64,000 nucleotides of DNA, from positions 16,905 through 80,904 of IMG/VR virus record IMGVR_UViG_3300032046_000016. One strand, 5' to 3'. Shown piece after piece: positions 29,546 through 37,777 of this stretch (positions within the stretch are counted from its first letter, which is position 1; every line of letters begins with the position of its first letter). This stretch comes from a virus. A program made the position numbers and the translations under genes. The notes below the pieces were generated by a model. The model was not told the DNA's origin, did not search any database, and saw only the letters and a program-made list of their open reading frames with translations.

Positions 29546-31204
29546 CTACTGACTGGTTGCGCCTTTCCTTCTGCTCTTTCCCTTCTTCTCCTTCGCCGCC
29601 TCGACGCTGGCCTGGAGCTGCTCGGCCAGGGTAGGCCCGAACAGCAGCTCCAGGGTGCCGGCCAGACGGTTCGGCATCCATCGCCGGTCATAGGTCTCGT
29701 AGGCGCGATCCAGGTTCCTCACGATCATCAGGGCATGGACGTGGAGCAACGCCTCCTCGCCAAGCGCCTTGAGAGCGTGAATGACCGAGTCGCTCGTGCC
29801 GCCGAAGGGCGGGAGGTTGATCGCCAGCTCCCGCAGGACCTCATCGACGTTGTACTCAAGATGCGCCTCCTGCTTGACCCCATCGCGCCGCACGAGGAGC
29901 GCGGCCAGGAGCAGGAGCCTGTCGCCGGCCAGCCTATCCATCGCCGCCCTAGCGGAGAGCCCCAGCTCGCCCTGCGCCTCCTCGATTTGCTGCTTGCGGG
30001 TCTGATCCTTCACATCCTGGGCGCTGCGGCCCTCCCGCTGCTTCTTCTTCCGGCACTTGGCGTTCATGCAGAGGATCGTGACCCGTCGCTCGCCGCCATA
30101 CATGTAGCGCGCCGGCGGCGTGACCAGGAGCGCCCTACCGGGCCCCTTGCCGCACCAGGCGGGACAGGCTCGGCAGCCGTCCTTGTCGGCCACCTGGGAG
30201 ATATGGTCATCCCACTTAAGCGCCTCGCCCTTGTCGTCGTAGCTCCCCCGCGACATGCTCACCGGCAGGGATGGGAAGCCCTCGACCTCGCCAACCTCGA
30301 CTCGGTATCCGGGCTGGAGACCATGCAGGTCGTAGAAGACGGGGAACGTGTCGTCGACGCCTTGCTTCTTCCCGGGCCCGGCGACGTACTCGGCCACCTT
30401 CTCGACCATCTCTTCGCGGTGGACGTCCACCACGCTGGCCACGTAGTTGGTCGGGCTCGTGCAGACCGGTCTGCCATCAGGGGCCGTGCCAAGGCAGCCC
30501 TTCTCCGCGCAGATTTCCTTCCAGGCGAACGGCGTCTGATCGTCCAGTCTCACCGTTCGCTGCTCGAAGGCTTGCTCGACCATGCGGCCCACACTCTCAT
30601 CGGTCACTTCGCCGGTGGCAGCGGCGATCGACCGAAGGCCATCGGGCACCAGCCCGAGCTGCTTCAGCGGCTCCAGGATAACGGCCTGGGCCGGCGTGAC
30701 CGCCCGCTCCCTGAGAGCGACCTGCAGCTCGTCGGAGAGCTGGAGCAACAGCAGCCGCTCGCTGATGTAGCTCCGCGACCGGCCTACGGCCTCGGCTAGG
30801 CGCTTCTGCGTCCAGCCGAGCGTCTCCAGGGCCGTCTGAAACTGCAGCGCCTCCTCCAACGGGTGCAGGGAGGCGCGCTTCAGGTTCTCCGTCAGGGCCA
30901 CCCGCAGGGCGTCCCCGTCGTCCACCTCGACCACCTGGACGGCCACCTGCTCCCAGGCCAGGCGTCGAGCCGCCTCAAGGCGACGGTGGCCGCACACCAC
31001 CTGATAGCGCCCATCGATCGGCCGGACCTTGATGGGGTACAGGAGCCCGTCGCGCCGCATGGACTCGACCAGCTCCTCCATCGCCCCCTCGTCGGCCACG
31101 ACCCGGCTGGTGTGTGGCGAGGGGTCTATCGCTTCGACGGCCACCAGGCCCTCGAAGGTCGGGGCTGGCAAGGGCCCCATTTCCTCGGTCTTGGCTTTCG
31201 CCAT
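29546..31204 (-). CDS. Large ParB-like protein with zinc motifs
   Basis: 552 residues. ParB domain: VEAIDPSPHTSRVV, RRDGLLYPIKVRPIDGRYQVVCGHRRLEAARRL (GHRRLEA motif), ENLKRASLHPLEEALQF, HTH GWTQKRLAEAVGRSRSYISERLLLL. The C-terminal 300 residues are unusual: CRACPAWCG and CMNAKCRKKK may bind zinc. About twice the usual length. Perhaps a regulator or nuclease rather than a partition protein. Confidence 0.8.
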   Translation of the reverse strand: MAKAKTEEMGPLPAPTFEGLVAVEAIDPSPHTSRVVADEGAMEELVESMRRDGLLYPIKVRPIDGRYQVVCGHRRLEAARRLAWEQVAVQVVEVDDGDALRVALTENLKRASLHPLEEALQFQTALETLGWTQKRLAEAVGRSRSYISERLLLLQLSDELQVALRERAVTPAQAVILEPLKQLGLVPDGLRSIAAATGEVTDESVGRMVEQAFEQRTVRLDDQTPFAWKEICAEKGCLGTAPDGRPVCTSPTNYVASVVDVHREEMVEKVAEYVAGPGKKQGVDDTFPVFYDLHGLQPGYRVEVGEVEGFPSLPVSMSRGSYDDKGEALKWDDHISQVADKDGCRACPAWCGKGPGRALLVTPPARYMYGGERRVTILCMNAKCRKKKQREGRSAQDVKDQTRKQQIEEAQGELGLSARAAMDRLAGDRLLLLAALLVRRDGVKQEAHLEYNVDEVLRELAINLPPFGGTSDSVIHALKALGEEALLHVHALMIVRNLDRAYETYDRRWMPNRLAGTLELLFGPTLAEQLQASVEAAKEKKGKSRRKGATSQ

Positions 31205-31223
31205 ACTCCTCTCCTTCTGCCCG

Positions 31224-31736
31224 TTACTGGTCGGGCGTCTCTACCGCAGTCACTATGTCCCGCAGGACACCGATGAGCGTATCGGAGCGCTCCCGCAGGT
31301 TCTCCAGCTCGGGACCTTGCCCGCCTTCTTCCTCGTCCCACCACCTAACCTGCTCCTTCGCCCGCTGTAGGACGTGGGACAGCCCGCGGGTCAGGTCGAC
31401 GCGGCCGTGGCCAATGCAGGCGGGACACCGCTCCGTCGTCTCCTCATGGACGCCGTACACCGTGAACAGATCGACATCGCTCACCCAGAAGGCCACGTGG
31501 CCACCCTGGAGCACCAGCTCCACGGCGTCCGCGGCGGCCATCACCGGCTCGGCGTCCTCGCCGAGAGCCGTCACCGCCGACTCAAACGAGATCTCCTCGC
31601 CATCGTCGACGTCGCAGCACTCTCGGAAGTAGGCCAACAGGACGGCCTCCGGGCTCTCGCCCTCGACGTCGTGCTGCGGTTCGTCCCACGTGTCCTCCAG
31701 GTGGGTACACTTGATGTCGATCTCGTACTTGGGCAT
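31224..31736 (-). CDS. Unknown acidic protein with zinc knuckle
   Basis: 170 residues from ATG at 31736. Acidic first half (LEDTWDEPQHDVEGESPEAVL, CCDVDDGEEISFE), then RCPACIGHGRVDLTRG, a half DnaJ-type CxxCxGxG-like motif, and helices. No family recognised. Confidence 0.65.
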   Translation of the reverse strand: MPKYEIDIKCTHLEDTWDEPQHDVEGESPEAVLLAYFRECCDVDDGEEISFESAVTALGEDAEPVMAAADAVELVLQGGHVAFWVSDVDLFTVYGVHEETTERCPACIGHGRVDLTRGLSHVLQRAKEQVRWWDEEEGGQGPELENLRERSDTLIGVLRDIVTAVETPDQ

Positions 31737-31746
31737 GGTCAACCTC

Positions 31747-32163
31747 TCAGTCTGGCAGCGCGGCGAGGTTCACGTGGACCGCAACCCAGGCCAGCGCATC
31801 ATCAACATCATCGTGGTCGGTCGAGCAATAGCGACGCTCCGAAGTGCCGGCATTCGCCATCGTCCGGTCGAGCAGCACTTCAACAGCGAGGAAGGACGAC
31901 ACATGCAGCTCTGTACCGCCGCGGTAGCCCACGTTGATGCCCAGGGAGCACGAGCCCTCGAACCTCGGCCGGCTATCCTTCAACCAGGCGCCGCCGGATC
32001 GACGATCGCTATTGAACCGGATCTCGACATCCTGGCAGAACTCCCGCTCCAGGAGCCGCGCCGCCTTTAGCACGAGACCGTCCAGCTCGTCAGTCGCGCC
32101 GTTGTAGCCGCCACCGACCACAAAGCCGCCAACGGCTATGCCGCGACTGCGCTCAATCGCCAT
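31747..32163 (-). CDS. Unknown protein
   Basis: 138 residues from ATG at 32163, with GGAGGAGG ahead. The start (RSRGIAVGGFVVGGGYNGATDEL) is Gly-rich, then LERE..QDVEIRFN and an end LDRTMANAGTSERRYCSTDHDDVDDAL. No family recognised. Confidence 0.6.
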   Translation of the reverse strand: MAIERSRGIAVGGFVVGGGYNGATDELDGLVLKAARLLEREFCQDVEIRFNSDRRSGGAWLKDSRPRFEGSCSLGINVGYRGGTELHVSSFLAVEVLLDRTMANAGTSERRYCSTDHDDVDDALAWVAVHVNLAALPD

Positions 32164-32638
32164 CGCAACCTCCTCCTTCATCGAACAGACGCGGCTGGTA
32201 GCCGTCCTTGTGCTTCCCGACATCTGCCGCAAACGCACGCATGGCGTCCAGGAGCGGGTGCTGGATGCGGCCTCCCCGAGCCTGCCAGATCTGCCGGCGG
32301 AGCTCGGCCAGCTCGTCCATCTCGCCAGGACGAAGATCGTCCTCGCTCACATCGATGTCAGGCGGGACTTCCATGCCTCGCTTCTTCATCAGCTTCGAGG
32401 CCAGGTGAAGGTAAATCTGGACGTGTTCCGACAGCATCGGCGCCCGCAGGCTCGCCGTGTAGAGGTACACGCATACCTCAGCGTCGCCGACCTCACCGTC
32501 CAGGCCGGGCTTCAGGATCGAAGCGAGGCCGAGCACCATACGCTCGGCCTCGACCTCCTTCAGCAGCCACTCGGGGATCGTGTCAGCCCAGGCAGCGGAC
32601 CCGACCACTAACCTGTTACCGTCTCGCCTCGCCACCAC
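32153..32638 (-). CDS. Unknown protein
   Basis: 161 residues, GTG start near the upstream stop. WADTIPEWLLKEVEAERMVLGL, then VCVYLYTASLRAPMLSEHVQIYLHLASKLM and a DELAELRRQIWQARGG helix. The alpha-rich pattern is like other phage proteins of unknown role. Confidence 0.6.
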   Translation of the reverse strand: MVARRDGNRLVVGSAAWADTIPEWLLKEVEAERMVLGLASILKPGLDGEVGDAEVCVYLYTASLRAPMLSEHVQIYLHLASKLMKKRGMEVPPDIDVSEDDLRPGEMDELAELRRQIWQARGGRIQHPLLDAMRAFAADVGKHKDGYQPRLFDEGGGCDGD

Positions 32639-32642
32639 CCAC

Positions 32643-32930
32643 CTAGAGCAACTTCTCGGCGATCGTCTGCGTCAGCTCGTCCAAGAAGACCTCGATGGGA
32701 TTCTCGACCTCGGCGTTCCGCCTGTTGAAGTCGTCCTCGTCGATGCCAAGACCGTGCTCGCTCCACATCCTGTGCGTCTCGCCGATCACCCACGTGTGAA
32801 GCCTCTTCGGGCCCCGCCGCTCGGTGGTTCCCAAGAAGAGGACTCCATGCAGGTCGAACGGGTCGCCTGGCAACTTCCTCTCCTGCCAATGCTGGCGGAC
32901 CTTCTCGCTGGGTGTCGTTACATCTACCAT
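32643..32930 (-). CDS. Unknown protein
   Basis: 95 residues from ATG at 32930 (AGGAG ahead). It contains PGDPFDLHGVLFLGTTERRGPKRLHTWVIGE, a beta-rich piece, then an acidic helix FLDELTQTIAEKLL. No family recognised. Confidence 0.6.
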   Translation of the reverse strand: MVDVTTPSEKVRQHWQERKLPGDPFDLHGVLFLGTTERRGPKRLHTWVIGETHRMWSEHGLGIDEDDFNRRNAEVENPIEVFLDELTQTIAEKLL

Positions 32931-32938
32931 CACGGCTC

Positions 32939-33151
32939 CTATCTTCCGCTGCCCGGCGGCCTCGACGCCGGACCAACCTCGCGGTAGCAGTCCGAGCAGA
33001 CCTCCAGGTCGCGGTGAATCCACCTTCTTCGGCAGCGTGGGCACGGCTTCAAGTTAGCCCGCGGAGGCTTGGCGCCCCTCGGAATCCTCTTCCTCTCAGC
33101 GTCACCCTGAAGGACGCTTTCGTTCGTTTCGTCGGTCACTGGTCTAGTCAT
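32939..33151 (-). CDS. Small zinc-ribbon protein
   Basis: 70 residues from ATG at 33151. LKPCPRCRRRWIHRDLEVCSDCYREVG gives two CxxC pairs; the N-terminus is charged and disordered. Confidence 0.65.
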   Translation of the reverse strand: MTRPVTDETNESVLQGDAERKRIPRGAKPPRANLKPCPRCRRRWIHRDLEVCSDCYREVGPASRPPGSGR

Positions 33152-33338
33152 CTTTCCGCCACAGGTTACGGCGGCTGGCTTGGGGCCGCCCGTTCGCCGC
33201 CTGGTCCGCCCGCGCCTTGTCGTAGGCAGCATTGATGTGTTGCTCGTAGAGGGGCGTCCCGAGAGCGGGGATGATACGGGCCATTCGCTCCCCGTTCTCG
33301 TCCTCACTCCAGTGCCAGCGCAATCCTAACTTGGTCAC
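33144..33338 (-). CDS. Small unknown protein coupled to the lipoprotein gene
   Basis: 64 residues. GTG overlaps the stop of the lipoprotein gene (GTGA) and the end overlaps the zinc-ribbon start. It reads MTKLGLRWHWSEDENGERMARI...YDKARADQAANGR. The two exact overlaps are the best evidence. Confidence 0.65.
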   Translation of the reverse strand: MTKLGLRWHWSEDENGERMARIIPALGTPLYEQHINAAYDKARADQAANGRPQASRRNLWRKDD

Positions 33339-33868
33339 TGAAGGTGCTCCTGCGCCCAGGCCGACCGCACAGGGTCGAGGCCGGTCAGCCCCTGCGGGTC
33401 CACCAGGAACCGCGAGCAGGTGTTGGCGAAGTCCTCGATCGGGTTGGCGTTCGACAGGTACGACCAAGGATGGCTCCCCGTCCAGGTCGGCGGCTGGCCG
33501 CTGACCGACGTCGACTTCCAGCCTGTCGTCTCGACGAAGCTCTTGCCTTCGGCCGTCTCGTACCAATCCCGAAGGTCCACGTTGCTGGGCTCGTGCCCGA
33601 GGTCCTCCAGAATCATCTCGTGTTGGTGGGCGTGACAGGCCTCGTGGGCCAGCGTCGACTTGCCCTGGTTTGGGGCCGCGACGATAGTCCGGGTCGGCGC
33701 CCAATAGAAGGTGGCTGGCGCCTTCCCACCATAGGGGCAGGTCCCATCGGGAAGGCACCCGTTCTCGCTGACGTGGATGGTCAGCCCTTCGGGGAGCGCC
33801 AGGCAGCCGGTCAAGAGCACTAGGCTTGCCAGGCAAAAGAGAGCTGCTATACCGAATCTGCGTCCCAT
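33335..33868 (-). CDS. Lipoprotein with HExxH metalloprotease motif
   Basis: 177 residues. A lipoprotein signal sequence ends in LVLLTGC (Cys22 would be lipidated), so it should be anchored outside the cytoplasmic membrane. STLAHEACHAHQHEM holds HEACH (His75-His79), the zinc-site motif of metallopeptidases, with possible third ligands further on (YETAEGKSFVE). It has its own family promoter at 33901-33929. Host defence, cell-wall work or lysogenic conversion are all possible. Confidence 0.75.
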   Translation of the reverse strand: MGRRFGIAALFCLASLVLLTGCLALPEGLTIHVSENGCLPDGTCPYGGKAPATFYWAPTRTIVAAPNQGKSTLAHEACHAHQHEMILEDLGHEPSNVDLRDWYETAEGKSFVETTGWKSTSVSGQPPTWTGSHPWSYLSNANPIEDFANTCSRFLVDPQGLTGLDPVRSAWAQEHLQ

Positions 33869-33900
33869 TTGTGCGTCCCCGTGTGTTGCTTCCTGATATT

Positions 33901-33929
33901 ATCGTAGCACACGGGCACGCTGTTGTCGA
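33901..33929 (-). promoter_or_regulatory. Promoter of the lipoprotein gene
   Basis: TCGACA (33924-33929), 17 bp ending GC, TACGAT (33901-33906), then AATATCAGG. Member of the repeated family, with a weaker -35. Confidence 0.65.
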
Positions 33930-33972
33930 GTGGTACGCCGTCCCTAAGGTGAAGGTTTGGTGAAGGTCTCTC

Positions 33973-34464
33973 TCAGCCAACACGCACCCGAAGCCCCTGG
34001 CGACCGGCCTCACTCCTTACCCTGGCTTTGATCTCCGCAAGCTTGACATCCACGTTGACCCGCGCGCCGCGGAGCCCGAACACCTCTCTACCCCAGAAGC
34101 GGCAGGCCCACAGGAGCCGGTTGCCGAGAACGGGCGATCTCACCCAGGTGCCGGCCGTGACGCTGAAGAAGCGGTCACTATCGAGGGCACCCAGGACGGC
34201 AGCCGCGAATTCTGCGTAGACGTGGGGCTCCCGATAGTGCCCTGGCAGGTTCAGCATCATCAATCCGTGGGCGCCCTTGCGGTACGCGGACACGTAGATC
34301 GTCCGAGCCTCCACGGGCTCTTCCAGCGCCATCTGTCTCGCCAGCTCACGGAACGTCTCCGGGCTCAGGCCCGAGTTGTCCAGGAGCGGGCAGGAGTGCC
34401 CGCTGCCATCTTCACGAAGCACCACGTCCTCGTAGCAGAACGGGCAGATCATCTTCTCTTTCAT
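33973..34464 (-). CDS. Unknown protein with N-terminal zinc knuckle
   Basis: 163 residues. MICPFCYEDVVL...HSCPLL at the start, then LMMLNLPGHYREPHVYAEFAAAVLG and a C-terminal helix. No family recognised. Confidence 0.65.
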   Translation of the reverse strand: MKEKMICPFCYEDVVLREDGSGHSCPLLDNSGLSPETFRELARQMALEEPVEARTIYVSAYRKGAHGLMMLNLPGHYREPHVYAEFAAAVLGALDSDRFFSVTAGTWVRSPVLGNRLLWACRFWGREVFGLRGARVNVDVKLAEIKARVRSEAGRQGLRVRVG

Positions 34465-34470
34465 CGCACG

Positions 34471-35052
34471 TCAGTCCTCCTCGGCGGTGAGCGACCAAGC
34501 GTCGTGCTGCGGGAGCCGGGCGACCCATTCGCGCGCCACCTGGAAGGTCGGGAAGCGCCCGGGCATGGCGTCGGCCAGGACCGCCGCCAATCCGGTCGGC
34601 CCCTCCCCGAGATACCCCCAGGCGAATCCCAGGAACTTCACCGTCTTGCCGTTCTCGCCCACCAGCTCCACGGCACCCCAGACGTCATCCTCGTAGGGCC
34701 GGCTGCGGGCCATGCGCACAGGACCGAACGCTTCGCGCAGCCGCCACCACTTCGCCTTGCTGAACACCGTGATACCTGGGCGGCTGGCGTCGTCACCGTC
34801 CCAATCGGGCTGGTTGCCCCTCACCCACTTGTCAGCGTCTCTCAGCTTCATCACCGCCATGATGACGATGCCTTCCCCATGGCAGACGGTACACTGCACG
34901 GCCGGGCCACAGCCCGTGCCCTGGCAGGCCGCGCAATCTTCATCCGCGGGCTGTTGGCCGCCCTGGGTGCAATCGCAAGGCGTCTCGACCTGCCCCTCGA
35001 AGCAATCGGGGCAGTACGCCTCGTCTTTCTCAGCGTTTGGCATTCTCGCCAT
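34471..35052 (-). CDS. DnaJ-type zinc-finger protein
   Basis: 193 residues from ATG with AAGGAG. Residues 10-60 hold CPDCFEGQVETPCDC, CAACQGTGCG and CTVCHGEG, repeats of the CxxCxGxG kind found in DnaJ. The rest (WWRLREAFGPVRMARSRPYEDD..) is mixed alpha-beta. Probably a zinc protein with a protein-binding role; substrate unknown. Confidence 0.65.
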   Translation of the reverse strand: MARMPNAEKDEAYCPDCFEGQVETPCDCTQGGQQPADEDCAACQGTGCGPAVQCTVCHGEGIVIMAVMKLRDADKWVRGNQPDWDGDDASRPGITVFSKAKWWRLREAFGPVRMARSRPYEDDVWGAVELVGENGKTVKFLGFAWGYLGEGPTGLAAVLADAMPGRFPTFQVAREWVARLPQHDAWSLTAEED

Positions 35053-35557
35053 GGTCAGTCTCCTTCAGGTCAATACGACCCTCTTTGTCATACCGCAGGA
35101 TGCTCTCCGTCTTCAGTCCAAGCAGCGGCTCGTCAAGCCAGAGCACGGCGGCAGCGCGAATCTCCAAGTCGCCAGCGGACACCGATTCGCCTGAGCGCCG
35201 GATCTTCCACATCACGAACCGCGATCTTCCATCCTGGTGGCGTGCCGAGAGCAGCAGGACCTCGCGCCGGTTCGGATTCAGCGCCGGCCTCAACTGGCCG
35301 AGCATGTCGTCCAGTGGCAGGTCCGGCAATATCCAGGCCTCCGAGACCTCGATGTACCAGTCGGCTCGGCCAGCATACCGCCGAGCCAGGACCTGTCTCA
35401 TTACCTCTCTCTCGGCATTATCTCGATAGACCAGGCCGCCGATTGTCACCTCGCCCCCGTAGAACACCATGACCAGGTGCGTGTGCCGGCCGTCCTTCGC
35501 CAGGATGAGGGGAGCCTGGACCTCAGCGTAGGCCACCAGGCGGTCGAACTCGTCCAT
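35030..35557 (-). CDS. Unknown protein
   Basis: 175 residues. Beta-rich N-terminus (LVMVFYGGEVTIGGLVYRD), helical middle, then VLLLSARHQDGRSRFVMWKI. It overlaps the next gene by 23 bases. No family recognised. Confidence 0.65.
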   Translation of the reverse strand: MDEFDRLVAYAEVQAPLILAKDGRHTHLVMVFYGGEVTIGGLVYRDNAEREVMRQVLARRYAGRADWYIEVSEAWILPDLPLDDMLGQLRPALNPNRREVLLLSARHQDGRSRFVMWKIRRSGESVSAGDLEIRAAAVLWLDEPLLGLKTESILRYDKEGRIDLKETDHGENAKR

Positions 35558-35558
35558 C

Positions 35559-35966
35559 TCAGCTCTCGACGTTCACGTTCTTCTCGCACAGATCCTGGGC
35601 CGCCTGAACGTGGGTCAGGATCGCGTCGAGCGTCTTGTTCCTACGCGGGTGACGCCCCTCATTGCTGTGCCAGTCCTTCTCGTCTCGCACTCGGTCGTAC
35701 AGGGCGTCTAGCACGACCCATAGGCTGCTCCACGGTTCAGTCAATTCCGACGGGGCATGGCTGGCAAAGGCGTTCAGCTCGTCGATAGCCGGAACCCGGC
35801 GCTCCACCCGCATCCGACTGGAGCGTTCCTTCGCTTGTCGTTGGAGCTCTTCCCCCACGGCCGCCTGGACGTCAAACGCCCATTTGGCGAGCGGTGGGGC
35901 ATCAGGGTCTTCGCTCGTGAGACCTGGGACGAGCTCGTGCTCGTCAACGTATACCTGCACTAGCAA
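35559..35966 (-). CDS. Unknown helical protein
   Basis: 135 residues. GGAGG lies 5 bases before the TTG at 35966 (a GTG two codons later is possible). It is helical (FDVQAAVGEELQRQAKERSSR, LDAILTHVQAAQDLCEK). No family recognised. Confidence 0.6.
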   Translation of the reverse strand: MLVQVYVDEHELVPGLTSEDPDAPPLAKWAFDVQAAVGEELQRQAKERSSRMRVERRVPAIDELNAFASHAPSELTEPWSSLWVVLDALYDRVRDEKDWHSNEGRHPRRNKTLDAILTHVQAAQDLCEKNVNVES

Positions 35967-35980
35967 TTCGACCTCCTCCC

Positions 35981-36205
35981 TCAGCCCTTGAACTGAGGCT
36001 CCGTCATGAGCGAGCCGTGGCCGGCCACTGCCTGGCAGCGGTTGGTGGCATGAAGGCCGGTCGTGTAACCGACCGGACAGGTGGGGCTCATGGCCACCGT
36101 CACCGTGAAGTCGCGGTAGCCGAGGTCTCCAAGCCGCCCGGCAATGAGCTCGGCCGCTCGCCGCTCATCGAGGACGTTGTCATTGATGACGATGGTGACT
36201 TCCAT
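35981..36205 (-). CDS. Small unknown protein
   Basis: 74 residues with an AGGAGGGCACC leader. MEVTIVINDNVLDERRAAELIAGRLGDLGYRDFTVTVAM suggests a small alpha-beta domain. Confidence 0.6.
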   Translation of the reverse strand: MEVTIVINDNVLDERRAAELIAGRLGDLGYRDFTVTVAMSPTCPVGYTTGLHATNRCQAVAGHGSLMTEPQFKG

Positions 36206-36260
36206 CAGGGTGCCCTCCTTCGGCCTGCCTCATTCAGCGCCGGTCGGCCAGCTCCGGCGG

Positions 36261-36277
36261 ACGGGCCCGCGGCCCGT
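36261..36277 (-). terminator. Stem-loop after the 61-residue gene
   Basis: ACGGGCC-CGC-GGCCCGT is a perfect 7-bp stem with a 3-base loop in a 79-bp gap. Without a T run it may be a weak terminator or an mRNA end. Confidence 0.5.
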
Positions 36278-36284
36278 TTCGGCT

Positions 36285-36470
36285 TCAGTCGGGGCTCAGC
36301 TCGACGACGAGATCGTTGGCCTGGGTCAGATGCCGACAGGCTTGGCTCAACGTATCCCGTTCGGTGGTGGGCGCCTCCTGGCCACCGTCACACCGCCTCA
36401 GTGCGGTGTTGGCCGCGCGCACCGCCTCGTCTACCGCCTGGGCCAATTGCTCGTAGTCTGTCCGTCTCAT
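36285..36470 (-). CDS. Small helical protein
   Basis: 61 residues with a GGAGGGCACCAC leader before ATG. MRRTDYEQLAQAVDEAVRAANTALRR and LSQACRHLTQANDLVVEL form two amphipathic helices. No family recognised. Confidence 0.6.
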   Translation of the reverse strand: MRRTDYEQLAQAVDEAVRAANTALRRCDGGQEAPTTERDTLSQACRHLTQANDLVVELSPD

Positions 36471-36501
36471 GTGGTGCCCTCCTGTCTTTTCAGGCTGCCT
36501 A

Positions 36502-36597
36502 TTAGTCGCACCTTGGGCAGTGGAGCCAGGGAATCTTGCCGCCGATCATGGCGAGCAGGATCGGTCCACCGCACTTGCCGCATCGTCTCGACTTCAT
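36502..36597 (-). CDS. 31-residue zinc-ribbon protein
   Basis: ATG at 36597 has AAGGAG 5 bases ahead. MKSRRCGKCGGPILLAM, then HCPRCD: two CxxC pairs in a minimal zinc ribbon. It lies in frame within a longer shadow frame. Confidence 0.6.
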   Translation of the reverse strand: MKSRRCGKCGGPILLAMIGGKIPWLHCPRCD

Positions 36598-36614
36598 GAT
36601 TGCTCCTTCCGCTC

Positions 36615-36830
36615 TTACGCTAGGACTACCTGGAAGATGGCGGGGAAGCCGGCCGCCCTCATGTGCTTGCAGGCGAACGGCCTCTCTTCCTTCTTGGCAA
36701 AACGCCATGACGGACACGAACAACTCAGCACCCCACTGGCGTGTAGCCGGATCTGATAGACGTCCGGCCGGCCGCTGAAGCTGGCCACCTCTCTGAGGAC
36801 TATCGCTTTCGTTCCGTTGCTGCTTACCAC
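36615..36830 (-). CDS. SWIM zinc-finger protein
   Basis: 71 residues from GTG at 36830, AAGGAG 6 bases ahead; upstream in-frame codons lie inside the promoter. LSCSCPSWRFAKKEERPFACKHMRAA has the CxC...CxH order of SWIM domains, which bind DNA or protein, e.g. in recombination complexes. First gene after the promoter at 36868. Confidence 0.75.
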   Translation of the reverse strand: MVSSNGTKAIVLREVASFSGRPDVYQIRLHASGVLSCSCPSWRFAKKEERPFACKHMRAAGFPAIFQVVLA

Positions 36831-36867
36831 TGCCGTCTCCTTCGGGTTGTGTGTTCCATCTGAGTAT

Positions 36868-36896
36868 AGCGTAGCAGAAGACAACAATGTTGTCAA
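36868..36896 (-). promoter_or_regulatory. Promoter with palindromic operator
   Basis: TTGACA (36891-36896), 17 bp ending GC, TACGCT (36868-36873), then ATACTCA. GACAACA-T-TGTTGTC (36880-36894) is a perfect 15-bp palindrome overlapping the -35, a likely repressor site. Confidence 0.8.
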
Positions 36897-36924
36897 TAAA
36901 TTCGGACAGGAAAAATGGACGAGG

Positions 36925-37161
36925 TTAGTGAAGATTGGGTGAAGGTCGAAGCGGCGGTGGCAGGGCGTCGAGCTCTTCCAGCTCCAGGAAGTCGCCGCCA
37001 CAGACGTCGCAGCTCTGCTGGTGCTCGTACCAGGGCTCGAAGGCGCCGCGCCTTAGGTCGAGCTTAGCGGAGTCGACGACGAACCGGAGATAGAGGTAGT
37101 GGCCCTTCCGACAGCGTCTGAAGGCCCTCAGATAGAACCCGCGGAAGAGGTAGTGGGACAT
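36925..37161 (-). CDS. Unknown basic protein with CxxC
   Basis: 78 residues from ATG at 37161. YLFRGFYLRAFRRCRKGHYLYLRF is strongly basic-aromatic, then SCDVCGGDFLEL. Perhaps a small zinc protein. It overlaps the wHTH-like gene. Confidence 0.6.
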   Translation of the reverse strand: MSHYLFRGFYLRAFRRCRKGHYLYLRFVVDSAKLDLRRGAFEPWYEHQQSCDVCGGDFLELEELDALPPPLRPSPNLH

Positions 37162-37454
37162 TCGCTCAGTACCCTGTAGCCCTCGGTGCTGAGAACGTAC
37201 TGGATCGGCATGGTCCAGTTCGGCGGCGTGATCAGATCCTCGCGCCGCAGCTTCCCTAGGAAGCCGCCGGCGGCGTAGGCCATCGCAATACCTCGGCTGG
37301 AGGCCTGGTTCCCACACTTGTAGACCTTCTTCCAGCATGGACTGTCGGGCCACATGTAGACGGCGAAGACGCCAGGACCGATGGGGCCGTGGTCCCGGAT
37401 GATCTCGAGCGCCCGCCGACGCGCGGCGGTTAGCTGTGGCGTTCGCGCAGCCAA
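37128..37454 (-). CDS. Winged-helix-like protein
   Basis: 108 residues. TAARRRALEIIRDHGPIGPGVFAVYMWP, then GGFLGKLRREDLITPP and YVLSTEGYRVLS resemble a winged-helix domain (helix, helix, wing with L-x-x-L-T/S-x-x-G). A DNA-binding regulator is plausible. Confidence 0.6.
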   Translation of the reverse strand: MAARTPQLTAARRRALEIIRDHGPIGPGVFAVYMWPDSPCWKKVYKCGNQASSRGIAMAYAAGGFLGKLRREDLITPPNWTMPIQYVLSTEGYRVLSECPTTSSAGSI

Positions 37455-37762
37455 GCGGCTGCCTCCAGGCTCGGCCCGGAATAACCCGCCTCGACAATGG
37501 CGGCGGGGGTCGGGAACGTCTTCGTCTCCCGCTGGCGCATCGAACGCCGGCCGGTAGGACCGTGGGAGGGGATGGCGTGGATCAGCATCACGGGAGTCTC
37601 CTCGTAGGGAACCCCGTCACGCCAGCGCAACTGGACTCTCACGATGCAGCCGAGCGTCTCGCAGGGCAACCCACGGAGCGGATGCTGGTGAGCGGCGAGC
37701 GCCAGCTTGAGGCCATCTTCGAACGATTGAGGCAGGCGGCCCGCGAAGTCGGTGAGTGACAA
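37430..37762 (-). CDS. Unknown protein
   Basis: 110 residues from TTG at 37762, preceded by GGGAGGG. LPQSFEDGLKLALAAHQHPLRG and VRVQLRWRDGVPYEETPVMLIH indicate an alpha-beta fold. It overlaps the next gene by 25 bases. Confidence 0.6.
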   Translation of the reverse strand: MSLTDFAGRLPQSFEDGLKLALAAHQHPLRGLPCETLGCIVRVQLRWRDGVPYEETPVMLIHAIPSHGPTGRRSMRQRETKTFPTPAAIVEAGYSGPSLEAAAWLRERHS

Positions 37763-37777
37763 AGTATCCCTCCCGTC

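Noticed and set aside
34487-35472. Plus-strand open frames opposite 34-35 kb
   Set aside because: Shadows of two minus-strand genes with good ribosome sites.
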